From NCBI GenBank assembly GCA_023426935.1, contig JAEZBR010000031.1, forward strand, positions 1 to 5,861: 5,861 nucleotides of DNA, written 5' to 3'. Positions 1 to 5,861 of this stretch are shown here, piece by piece (position 1 is the first letter of the stretch; each line of letters opens with the position of its first letter). The position numbers were made by a program, and so were the translations under genes. The notes under the pieces were generated by a model. That model worked only from the letters and a program-made list of their open reading frames with translations. It did no database searches and was not told where the DNA came from. Origin of the DNA: Bacillota bacterium. Lineage in GTDB: Bacteria; Bacillota_I; Bacilli_A; Erysipelotrichales; Erysipelotrichaceae.

Positions 1-603
1 GTCTAGATGTAAGAAGGATTCATCAACGGGTTTAGCCGCTTTTACTTTCGCAATCAGCGGTACCAATCTAGTCTGTAACTTCTCGAAGAATTCATCGTAA
101 CGTTTCATGGTCCAACCCGGTTCATAATCATCCAACATTCGATCATAAATGCTTAGACCGCTATGCCGATAAGAAACCATTTTCTGGGTCGCTTCAATCA
201 TCTTCTTCAACAACGGTTCGAAGATCTTATAATCTTTCTGGGCTTTAGCTTTCCGCCAAGCTTCGAAACTCTGGCCCTGTAACTCTTGGTAGGCGACATA
301 TTCTTCCTTGGGAATTGAAACAATCTTATCAATCTCTTTGGCTTCTAAGGTTAATTCGGTTTTTAATTCTTCACTTAAAGAAGGATCGTTCAGTAAATCT
401 TTGATTAAAGAAACCATTTCCGGATCAATATGCAACGAGAAAGCTTCGCCGGCTAGATAAGCGGCTAAGTGATCCCGATATGGTGCTCCAGCGACCGGAG
501 CAATCGTTTCTTTATCGAATTCGATGGTGGTTAACGCTAAAGAATAGGCGTTTAATTTTTCTTTCCAGGCTTTATACTCATTAATTTTTTCGTTGGTGTT
601 CAT
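1..603 (-). CDS. M32 family (carboxypeptidase Taq) metallocarboxypeptidase, N-terminal part, cut by window edge
   Basis: The reading frame is open from an ATG at 601-603 to the left edge of the window, giving 201 residues. Family features are clear. An N-terminal helical segment has EFDKETIAP (residues 28-36), matching the family's WD-x-ET-x-(A/M)P motif with Phe in place of the usual Trp. It is followed by PYRDHLAAYL (41-50), then SFEAWRKAKAQKDY (112-125) and YDRMLDDYEPGWT (153-165), the well-conserved YDxLLDxYEPGMT stretch. M32 enzymes are cytoplasmic zinc carboxypeptidases of about 500 residues that remove C-terminal residues from peptides; Bacillus YpwA belongs here. The catalytic HEXXH motif lies further along and is outside the window, so activity cannot be judged. 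No signal peptide is seen. It is the second gene of a unit with apbE, starting 9 nt after the apbE stop. The family call is firm; the physiological substrate is unknown. Confidence 0.92.
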   Translation of the reverse strand, partial: MNTNEKINEYKAWKEKLNAYSLALTTIEFDKETIAPVAGAPYRDHLAAYLAGEAFSLHIDPEMVSLIKDLLNDPSLSEELKTELTLEAKEIDKIVSIPKEEYVAYQELQGQSFEAWRKAKAQKDYKIFEPLLKKMIEATQKMVSYRHSGLSIYDRMLDDYEPGWTMKRYDEFFEKLQTRLVPLIAKVKAAKPVDESFLHLD

Positions 604-610
604 TATTTTT

Positions 611-614
611 CCTC
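611..614 (-). promoter_or_regulatory. Ribosome binding site of the M32 peptidase gene, overlapping the apbE stop
   Basis: On the minus strand the sequence reads TGAGGAAAAATA then ATG. GAGG sits 7 nt before the start codon, and its first two bases are the last two of the apbE TGA stop (613-615). No promoter is evident within the 9-nt gap, so the gene is probably translated from the apbE transcript. Ribosomes finishing apbE would sit over this site, which suggests translational coupling (inference). Confidence 0.7.
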
Positions 615-1737
615 ACTTAGTGGCGCCATAGACATCTAGCATCGATTGAACATTTTCGGATGCGTAGACCCAATAGCCGTCTACTTCCTTGACTTCTAAA
701 TCGGTGGGTTTTTTGTCCGCATCGTAGATCCAATATGCCCCGATCTGATCGGTATGGGATCCGTTATAATCATCGATTAGTTTTTGTCCGGAGGCTTGAT
801 CCAAAACAAATAACGCGGTCGATAGACAATCGGCAATTCCGGAATATTCCGCGACGATCGTGACCGAACGATATTTATTCGCGGGCTGTAAAGTCTCCGG
901 ATCCATGATATGACTATAAACTTTTCCCCCGGAAGTATAGTAACGTTGGTAGTCACCGCTGGTTACGAAGGAGTAAGGCTTATCCGCATAGAACGTTCCG
1001 GCATTTAAGGAGGTGTTATCCGGTTCCGTGACCCCAATCGACCATTTCGTACCGTCAGGCTTATTTCCAATCAATCTGACATTTCCGCCGCCGTTAATCG
1101 CTCCCTGAGTTAAACCGTCCGCAATCAACTTCTGGGCAACTAATTCGCTGGCATAACCTTTCGCGATTCCTCCGACATCTAAGGATACTCGGGAATCACT
1201 AAGATAGACTGTACTATTTTCTTCATCGATTACCACATAATCCCAACCGTTATCAATCCTCGCGGCTTCTAATTCTTCTTGAGTCGGAACGGGCGGATTT
1301 TCATCACCCTCCGAATTGGCGGTAATTCCGGCTTCCCGGTAGGTATGCCAGATCTCCAGAACTTTACCGATTGTAATATCGAAGGCTCCATTCGATAAAT
1401 CATAATATTCCTTCGCCATCTTTATCATATCGATAATCGCTTTATCGACTTTGACCGGACCGACTCCGGCATTATCGTTGATTGTCTTAATATTATTCAC
1501 GCCGTCATAAGTGTTATAACGGTCAAATAACTGATTATAGTAAGTAAAATCCGTACTTAATTCTTCGAAGTACTTATCGAATTCCGTTTGAGAGGTACAA
1601 TATCCGATCAAAGTTATCGAAGTATTAAATCCGATGGAGATTGAGGTATTGGAGAACTTCTGAAGAGTCTTTTTCGAACAACCCGGTAGGAAGACTAGAA
1701 TACCCGCTAAAATACAACATAATAATTTCTTTTTCAT
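613..1737 (-). CDS. apbE: FAD:protein FMN transferase, lipoprotein (ApbE family)
   Basis: This 374-residue protein is of usual ApbE length. The N-terminus is a lipoprotein signal: MKKK, a hydrophobic stretch (residues 5-18) and the lipobox LPGC with the lipidated Cys at 20, so it should be anchored on the outer face of the membrane. ApbE signatures follow in order: DVGGIAKGYA (187-196), GGGN (216-219), SGDYQRYY (260-267), HIMDPETLQPA (276-286) and ADCLSTALF (302-310), where Asp303 lies in the family's Mg-binding loop. The family uses FAD and Mg2+ to attach FMN covalently to Thr or Ser of flavoproteins such as Rnf/Nqr subunits or extracellular electron-transfer lipoproteins. No target with an FMN-binding domain is encoded here, so the substrate is open. 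The usual Gly of DPxTGxP is Leu282 here, a variation I believe occurs in Firmicute homologues (from memory). The start is supported by the signal peptide and by GGGTGA just upstream. It leads a unit with the M32 peptidase gene. Confidence 0.95.
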   Translation of the reverse strand: MKKKLLCCILAGILVFLPGCSKKTLQKFSNTSISIGFNTSITLIGYCTSQTEFDKYFEELSTDFTYYNQLFDRYNTYDGVNNIKTINDNAGVGPVKVDKAIIDMIKMAKEYYDLSNGAFDITIGKVLEIWHTYREAGITANSEGDENPPVPTQEELEAARIDNGWDYVVIDEENSTVYLSDSRVSLDVGGIAKGYASELVAQKLIADGLTQGAINGGGNVRLIGNKPDGTKWSIGVTEPDNTSLNAGTFYADKPYSFVTSGDYQRYYTSGGKVYSHIMDPETLQPANKYRSVTIVAEYSGIADCLSTALFVLDQASGQKLIDDYNGSHTDQIGAYWIYDADKKPTDLEVKEVDGYWVYASENVQSMLDVYGATK

Positions 1738-1741
1738 ATTT

Positions 1742-1747
1742 TCACCC
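1742..1747 (-). promoter_or_regulatory. Ribosome binding site of apbE
   Basis: The minus strand reads GGGTGAAAAT then ATG. GGTGA can pair with UCACC near the 3' end of 16S rRNA, a slightly shifted Shine-Dalgarno alignment. The gap of 4 nt to the ATG is short, as expected for this alignment. If the promoter at 1754-1762 is used, this site forms the extreme 5' end of the mRNA. Confidence 0.55.
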
Positions 1748-1753
1748 GGAAAA

Positions 1754-1762
1754 ATTATAGCA
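1754..1762 (-). promoter_or_regulatory. Extended -10 promoter for apbE and the M32 peptidase gene
   Basis: The minus strand carries TGCTATAAT, a perfect TATAAT with the TGn extension. At 17 bp spacing the -35 hexamer is TTCTCT (1777-1782), only 3 of 6 to consensus, which is tolerable with an extended -10. Counting from the hexamer, transcription should start near 1747 (a G), leaving a leader of about 10 nt that is little more than the ribosome binding site. No start-site data are available; a weaker promoter further upstream remains possible. Confidence 0.6.
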
Positions 1763-1797
1763 TAAGGCTAAGGGGAAGAGAAAAACTAACCTTAAAA

Positions 1798-1806
1798 TGC
1801 TAGAAT
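1798..1806 (+). promoter_or_regulatory. Extended -10 promoter for sbcD-sbcC
   Basis: TGCTAGAAT matches the extended -10 consensus with one change in the hexamer (TAGAAT). The region 17 bp upstream (GAGAAA, 1778-1783) has no recognisable -35. The expected start is near A1813, giving a leader of about 23 nt containing the ribosome binding site. It lies back to back with the leftward promoter, and both would place their -35 contacts over the same bases, about 1777-1783. Confidence 0.5.
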
Positions 1807-1818
1807 AGAGTTAAGTTC

Positions 1819-1825
1819 AAAGGGG
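1819..1825 (+). promoter_or_regulatory. Ribosome binding site of sbcD
   Basis: AAAGGGG lies 10 nt before the ATG at 1836. It is purine-rich with a G-run able to pair with the anti-Shine-Dalgarno sequence. It supports the chosen start, which also gives the canonical SbcD N-terminus MKLIHLADLHLGK. Confidence 0.65.
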
Positions 1826-1835
1826 AATAATTTAA

Positions 1836-2972
1836 ATGAAATTAATTCATTTAGCGGATTTACATCTAGGAAAAAGAGTCAATGAGTTTTCCTTATTGGA
1901 AGATCAAGAATATATTCTGAAAGAAATATTAAACATTGTCGATGCCGAAAAAGCCGATGGCGTAATAATCGCAGGTGATGTCTACGATAAATCTTTGCCC
2001 AGTACCGAAGCGGTGACGATGTTCGATGATTTTTTAGTCAGTCTGGCCTCAAGAAAACTACCGGTCTTTATTATCGCCGGGAATCACGATTCCCCGGAAC
2101 GATTAGCGTTTGGGAATCGCTTAATTGATCTTAGCGGGATCCATATCTCTTCGGTATTTGATGGTAAGGTAAAGAATTATCAGCTTAAGGATGAAGAAGG
2201 TCCTATAAATATTTATTTATTACCTTTTATTAAACCGGCTAATGTCCGTGCAATCTATCCGGACGAAAAGATCGAATCCTACGATGATGCGTTAAAGGTG
2301 GTTGTTAAGAATATTAATTTAGATAAAACCCAACGTAATATTTTAGTTACGCATCAATTCATCACCGGGGCCCAACGCAGTGACTCAGAAGATCTCTTTG
2401 TTGGCGGATTAGATAATATCAGTGCCGAAGTATTCAAAGACTTTGATTATGTCGCTTTAGGACATATTCATCGGCCTCAGAATATCCAAAAAGATCTTAT
2501 TAGATATTGCGGCAGTCCTTTAAAGTATTCTTTCTCGGAAGCGAAGTATGATAAATCGGTAACCTTGATTGAATTAGGTAAAAAAGGCGATTTAAATTTG
2601 AGTACCGTACCTTTGGTTCCTAAGCATGATATGAAAGAAATAAAAGGGACATATGATGAATTAACTAAAAAAAGTTTCTATGATAATACAAGTTACCAGA
2701 ATGATTACCTGCATATCACTTTAACTGATGAAGAAGAAGTGTCTGAAGCGATCGGTAAATTAAGATCGGTTTATCCTTATTTAATGAAGCTAGATTATGA
2801 CAATCAAAGAACGCAAACCAATCAGGAAATTAAGGCGGTGGATGTTGAGCATAAATCGCCATATGAACTTTTTTCCGAGTTCTATGAGAAACGCAATAAT
2901 CAACCTATGAGTGAACAACAGAGTAAATATCTTAATAAGGTAATTGAAGATATCTGGAAGGAGGAAGACTAA
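1836..2972 (+). CDS. sbcD: Exonuclease subunit SbcD (Mre11-type phosphoesterase)
   Basis: The 378-residue product is the nuclease subunit of the SbcCD complex, which cleaves hairpins and cruciforms and processes blocked or broken DNA ends in the cytoplasm using Mn2+. All calcineurin-like phosphoesterase motifs are present: DLHLGK (Asp8, His10), GDVYDKSLPS (47-56, Asp48), GNHDSPERL (82-90, Asn83, His84, Asp85), VTHQF (171-175, His173) and GHIHRPQ (209-215, His210, His212). This gives a full set of metal ligands. The SbcD-typical CGSPLKYSFSEA (225-236) follows, and then the C-terminal capping and SbcC-binding region up to residue 378. The length is normal for Firmicute SbcD. It is the first gene of an operon with sbcC: its TAA stop shares a base with the sbcC ATG, which points to coupled synthesis of the two partners. 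Transcription probably starts from the extended -10 at 1798-1806. No defects are seen. Confidence 0.97.
   Translation: MKLIHLADLHLGKRVNEFSLLEDQEYILKEILNIVDAEKADGVIIAGDVYDKSLPSTEAVTMFDDFLVSLASRKLPVFIIAGNHDSPERLAFGNRLIDLSGIHISSVFDGKVKNYQLKDEEGPINIYLLPFIKPANVRAIYPDEKIESYDDALKVVVKNINLDKTQRNILVTHQFITGAQRSDSEDLFVGGLDNISAEVFKDFDYVALGHIHRPQNIQKDLIRYCGSPLKYSFSEAKYDKSVTLIELGKKGDLNLSTVPLVPKHDMKEIKGTYDELTKKSFYDNTSYQNDYLHITLTDEEEVSEAIGKLRSVYPYLMKLDYDNQRTQTNQEIKAVDVEHKSPYELFSEFYEKRNNQPMSEQQSKYLNKVIEDIWKEED
2958..2964 (+). promoter_or_regulatory. Ribosome binding site of sbcC, inside the end of sbcD
   Basis: AAGGAGG, a near-perfect Shine-Dalgarno sequence, sits 7 nt before the sbcC ATG and within the last codons of sbcD (Lys-Glu-Glu region). 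It fixes the sbcC start at 2972 and would let ribosomes terminating at the overlapping TAATG restart on sbcC. Confidence 0.85.
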
Positions 2973-5734
2973 TGCGACCGCTTAAACTAGTAATGAGCGC
3001 CTTCGGATCATATAGTGAGAAGACGGTCATCGACTTTACTAAACTAGGTACTAATGGACTATATCTAATCACCGGCGATACCGGGGCAGGAAAGACAACA
3101 ATTTTTGATGCGATCACTTTTGCGTTATACGGAAAAGCCAGCGGTGAGAATCGGGATCCCAAGATGTTACGCAGTGAGAATGCGGATTCAAAAACACCTA
3201 CGGAAGTCGAATTGACTTTCAGTTATCAGAATAAGGAATATTTTATTAAACGTAATCCTGAATATCAAAGAAGAAAGCATAATAGTGAAGGTATGACGAC
3301 TGAGAAAGCCAATGCGGAATTAAAGTATTCAAACGGCAAGATCGTTACTAAGCAGAATGACGTGAATAAAGCGGTCATTGAGATTATGGGTATCGATTAT
3401 AATCAATTCGTTCAGATCGCGATGATTGCCCAAGGTGATTTTTTAAAATCGTTACTCGCTTCGACCGATGAACGTAAGAAAATCTTCCAGAAGATTTTTA
3501 AGACGGAACCTTACCAAGAACTTCAGGAACGTTTAAAGGAAGATGCTGGCAGTTTAAGTACTACCCTTAAAGAGATACATTCCGGGGTTAATCAATACAT
3601 CCAAGGCATTCTTTGTGATAAGGAAAGTGTTTTAAGTATCGAGGTGGAAAAAGCTAAGAATAGTGAATTACCGACTGATGAAGTATTATCTCTTCTCGAA
3701 GAATTAATAAAGACGGATAGTATTTCTTTACAAAAGAAAAATAATGAAGAAACAAAAGTTGATGAAGAATTAGAAACAATCAATAAGAAATTAACGAAAG
3801 CCGAAGAACAGGATAAGACTAAGAAGTCATTGGATGATGCCAAAAAGGCATTGTCTCTAGCAACTCCAAAATTAGAGAGCTTAAAACAAAAACTCGCAGT
3901 AGAGAAAGGTAAACAACCGGAAACAGAGAAACTAAGTAAACAGCTGGTTTTAATTACGAATGAACTGCCGCAGTATACCGAATTTACTAATAAGGAAAAA
4001 GAATTACGAGAGCTTGTGACTTCACTGACGAAATTGTCAGTGGATTTAACTGCTAACCATGAAAATTTAGAAACTGCGAAGAAGAATTATAAACTACTTA
4101 ACGACGAAAACGATTCTTTAAAATCAATCAATGAGGATAAATTAAAGCTGTTAAATCAGAAAAAAGAATTAGAACAGAAACAGCAGCAGCTTCAGAAATT
4201 AAACGAAGACAATGATGAATTGTTGGAAGTTAAAAAAGAATTAATGGAAGCTCAGGATTGTTATAAAAAAGAGTATAACAATTTCGAGGAATTAAGTAAG
4301 CGATACGAACAACAGAATAAACTATATCTCGATGAACAAGCCGGGATTCTGGCGGAGGACTTAAAGGATAATATTCCTTGTCCGGTCTGCGGTTCTTTAG
4401 AACATCCTCATCCGGCTAGTAAATCCGCCAAAGCTCCAACGAAAGAGATCCTCGACGGTTTAAAGAATGAGGTCGCGGATAGTGATAATAAGTGTAGTGC
4501 GGCCAGTAACAAAGCGGCTAATTTAAAAGGATCAGTAGCTACCAAAGAGAGTTCATTGAAAAAAAATGCCGAAAGTTTAAAGATTCCTTTTGAACAAATC
4601 GCTAAGGTTATTAAAGAATTATCTAAGGTGAACGACAATGAATTAACTAACTTAAGTAATAAATTAAAGGAAGTAGAAACTAAAGTGACTAGGAAAGCTG
4701 AGTTAGAAAAGAAGCTACCGGCAATGGTCGAGTCAATCGATAATTTAGATAAGAGAGTTAATGATGCGGAAAAACAACTAGAAGTTAAAAAGACCGAGAA
4801 AAAGTCGCGGGAAGAAGAGATTAATAAACTAAGCAAGACCTTAAGATTTTCTAACGAAGAAGCCGCAAAGCAAGAGCTTAAAAATCTGGAGAATAAACAG
4901 AATGAATTAAAGAATTCCTTGGAGAAAGCGCTGAATGATTTTAATGCGCAGACGAATAATGTTTCGGCACTTCAAGGAGAGATTAAGGCGGCTGAACAAT
5001 TACTCAAATCCGGCGAAATTATCGATGTTGTTGGCTTAAGTACGAAAAAGCAGCAGTTAACAGATAATAAAGCTGCATTGAAAGAACAGGCAAGAGTAAT
5101 CGGCAATAGGATCGAGAACAATCAGAATAATCGCACCAATATCAAGAATAAAGAAATAGCGTTGGTCAAGACCGAGAAACAATGGCAGATGGTCAGTTCT
5201 TTATCCGATACCGCCAACGGTAAATTAACCGGCAAAGAGAAAATAATGTTGGAAACGTATATTCAGATGAATTACTTTGACCGCATTATTAATAAAGCAA
5301 ACCGGCGGTTAATGATTATGTCATCCGGACAATATGAACTCAAGCGTCATGATGAAGATAATAACTTAGTAAATCAGATCGGCTTGGATCTTGACGTTAT
5401 CGATCATTATAACGGCAATCATTACCGCAGTGTTAAGACCTTATCCGGTGGAGAATCATTCAAAGCTTCTTTATGTTTAGCCTTAGGTCTTTCGGATGAA
5501 ATTCAGACTTCGGCGGGCGGAATCCGGTTAGATACGATGTTTGTGGATGAAGGCTTCGGTTCCCTAGACGATGATTCTTTACAGCAGGCCTTAAAAGCGT
5601 TAGTGGATCTTTCGGAAGGAAATCGCCTTGTCGGGATCATTTCCCATGTCAGTGACTTAAAAGACCAGATCGATAAACAGATCATCGTAACTAAGACGCC
5701 AACTAAGGGAAGTAAGGTTGAAATAATTAATTAA
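2972..5734 (+). CDS. sbcC: Exonuclease subunit SbcC (Rad50-type SMC ATPase with zinc hook)
   Basis: This 920-residue SMC-like ATPase partners SbcD: ATP binding and hydrolysis control access of DNA ends to the nuclease, while long coiled coils tether DNA. The N-terminal ATPase half has Walker A GDTGAGKT (35-42) and the Q-loop IAQGDF (152-157, Gln154). A long Lys/Glu/Leu-rich coiled-coil arm covers roughly 180-465. At the tip is the zinc hook CPVCG (Cys470 and Cys473, bases 4379-4393), where two molecules dimerise through Zn2+. The returning arm runs about 490-740. The C-terminal half has the ABC signature TLSGGESF (823-830), Walker B with catalytic Glu (MFVDEGFG, 856-863, Asp859-Glu860), the D-loop SLD (864-866) and the H-loop His892 in ISHVSDL. 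It is somewhat shorter than E. coli SbcC (1048 residues), which means shorter arms; the hook is nearly central, so the arms are balanced and nothing looks deleted. It overlaps sbcD by 1 nt. Confidence 0.97.
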   Translation: MRPLKLVMSAFGSYSEKTVIDFTKLGTNGLYLITGDTGAGKTTIFDAITFALYGKASGENRDPKMLRSENADSKTPTEVELTFSYQNKEYFIKRNPEYQRRKHNSEGMTTEKANAELKYSNGKIVTKQNDVNKAVIEIMGIDYNQFVQIAMIAQGDFLKSLLASTDERKKIFQKIFKTEPYQELQERLKEDAGSLSTTLKEIHSGVNQYIQGILCDKESVLSIEVEKAKNSELPTDEVLSLLEELIKTDSISLQKKNNEETKVDEELETINKKLTKAEEQDKTKKSLDDAKKALSLATPKLESLKQKLAVEKGKQPETEKLSKQLVLITNELPQYTEFTNKEKELRELVTSLTKLSVDLTANHENLETAKKNYKLLNDENDSLKSINEDKLKLLNQKKELEQKQQQLQKLNEDNDELLEVKKELMEAQDCYKKEYNNFEELSKRYEQQNKLYLDEQAGILAEDLKDNIPCPVCGSLEHPHPASKSAKAPTKEILDGLKNEVADSDNKCSAASNKAANLKGSVATKESSLKKNAESLKIPFEQIAKVIKELSKVNDNELTNLSNKLKEVETKVTRKAELEKKLPAMVESIDNLDKRVNDAEKQLEVKKTEKKSREEEINKLSKTLRFSNEEAAKQELKNLENKQNELKNSLEKALNDFNAQTNNVSALQGEIKAAEQLLKSGEIIDVVGLSTKKQQLTDNKAALKEQARVIGNRIENNQNNRTNIKNKEIALVKTEKQWQMVSSLSDTANGKLTGKEKIMLETYIQMNYFDRIINKANRRLMIMSSGQYELKRHDEDNNLVNQIGLDLDVIDHYNGNHYRSVKTLSGGESFKASLCLALGLSDEIQTSAGGIRLDTMFVDEGFGSLDDDSLQQALKALVDLSEGNRLVGIISHVSDLKDQIDKQIIVTKTPTKGSKVEIIN

Positions 5735-5756
5735 TCTATCAGTAAACAATCGTGGT

Positions 5757-5796
5757 GCTAAGAAATGGCCTATTTCCTAGTGAATCGTGATTCATT
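5757..5796. other. Two overlapping dyads after sbcC; doubtful terminator
   Basis: The first dyad (5757-5781) pairs GCTAAGAAAT with ATTTCCTAGT around the loop GGCCT. It gives ten positions with one A-C mismatch and one G-T pair. The second (5779-5796) is a perfect TGAATC-GT-GATTCA core, extendable by a G-T and an A-T pair. The arms share 5779-5781, so the two full stems cannot both form. Neither is GC-rich or followed directly by a T-run, so an ordinary intrinsic terminator is not convincing. The right part also lies in a possible minus-strand coding tail. Confidence 0.3.
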
Positions 5797-5861
5797 CAGT
5801 AATAAATGACGTATAATCCGCTCAGTTTTGGGATATTTTTCTTCATCTTTCTTAACTCTTA
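5770..5861 (-). CDS. Possible C-terminal end of a convergent gene, cut by window edge
   Basis: On the minus strand one frame is open from the right edge (first whole codon at 5857-5859) to a TAG at 5770-5772, giving 29 codons. The peptide is strongly charged (RVKKDEEKYPKTER near its start, ending NESRFTRK), as many protein C-termini are, and its codons (TTA, CGT, GAA, AAA) resemble those of the neighbours. I do not recognise the family. If real, the gene converges on sbcC, with 35 nt between the stops. An open stretch this short can arise by chance, and a plus-strand frame from an ATG at 5806-5808 is also open to the edge, but it has no ribosome binding site. Treat as tentative. Confidence 0.35.
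   Translation of the reverse strand, partial: RVKKDEEKYPKTERIIRHLLLNESRFTRK

Noticed and set aside
2932..3162. Minus-strand open frame of 76 codons across the sbcD/sbcC junction
   Set aside because: It lies antisense to the Walker A region of sbcC, has no ribosome binding site and resembles no known protein. It is a shadow of the coding frame.
3592..3843. Minus-strand open frame of 83 codons within sbcC
   Set aside because: It is antisense to the first coiled-coil arm, with the same composition artefact and no start signal.
4408..4836. Minus-strand open frame of 142 codons, rich in Leu, Ser and Phe
   Set aside because: It is the antisense of the Lys/Glu/Leu coiled-coil codons of sbcC. The hydrophobic composition is what such antisense gives, not evidence of a membrane protein.
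3500..5200. AT-rich, Lys/Glu-heavy stretch that might suggest foreign DNA or low-complexity sequence
   Set aside because: The composition follows from the coiled-coil arms of SbcC, and the flanking ATPase halves of the same gene have the codon use of the neighbours.
5503..5685. Minus-strand open frame of 60 codons within the end of sbcC
   Set aside because: It is fully antisense to the conserved Walker B and H-loop region, with no ribosome binding site or recognisable family.
1836..5734. Possibility that this SbcCD pair is a dedicated defence or otherwise novel nuclease-ATPase system
   Set aside because: Both proteins have standard SbcC and SbcD motifs, lengths and gene order, and no defence, toxin or mobile-element gene is present in the window.
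5806..5861. Plus-strand small open frame with a TATAAT (5812-5817) as the start of a rightward gene and promoter
   Set aside because: There is no ribosome binding site before the ATG at 5806. The TATAAT lies inside the frame, has no extended -10 TG and only a poor -35, and the opposite strand gives a more credible coding tail.

Overview
The window looks like a chromosomal housekeeping segment from a low-GC bacterium, probably of the Bacillota. Supporting signs are strong purine-rich Shine-Dalgarno sites, heavy use of TTA for Leu, AT-rich intergenic DNA, a lipoprotein-type ApbE, and Firmicute-style starts of SbcC (MRPLKLVMSAFGSY) and of the M32 peptidase. TGA is used as a stop and TGG as Trp, so the standard code applies. 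A narrower placement cannot be supported from the sequence alone.

Layout: positions 1-1737 hold a leftward two-gene unit. It consists of apbE, a lipoprotein FAD:protein FMN transferase, followed 9 nt downstream by the first 201 codons of an M32 (carboxypeptidase Taq) metallocarboxypeptidase that runs off the left edge. A 98-nt divergent intergenic region (1738-1835) carries two back-to-back extended -10 promoters, one for each direction. Positions 1836-5734 hold the rightward sbcD-sbcC operon, whose two genes overlap by one base (TAATG). After sbcC there is a short AT-rich stretch with two overlapping dyads, and a reading frame on the minus strand (stop at 5770-5772) that may be the C-terminal tail of a convergent gene entering from the right.

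How the genes work together: SbcD (Mre11-type nuclease) and SbcC (Rad50-type SMC ATPase with zinc hook) form the complex that opens and trims hairpins, cruciforms and blocked DNA ends. All recognisable catalytic and ATPase motifs are intact in both. ApbE acts outside the membrane, attaching FMN to Thr/Ser of redox proteins; none of its targets is encoded here. The M32 enzyme is a cytoplasmic zinc carboxypeptidase with no evident link to flavinylation beyond shared transcription.

No undescribed system is evident. The points most worth a second look are the compact divergent promoter pair, which predicts an apbE leader of only about 10 nt, and the structured junction after sbcC.
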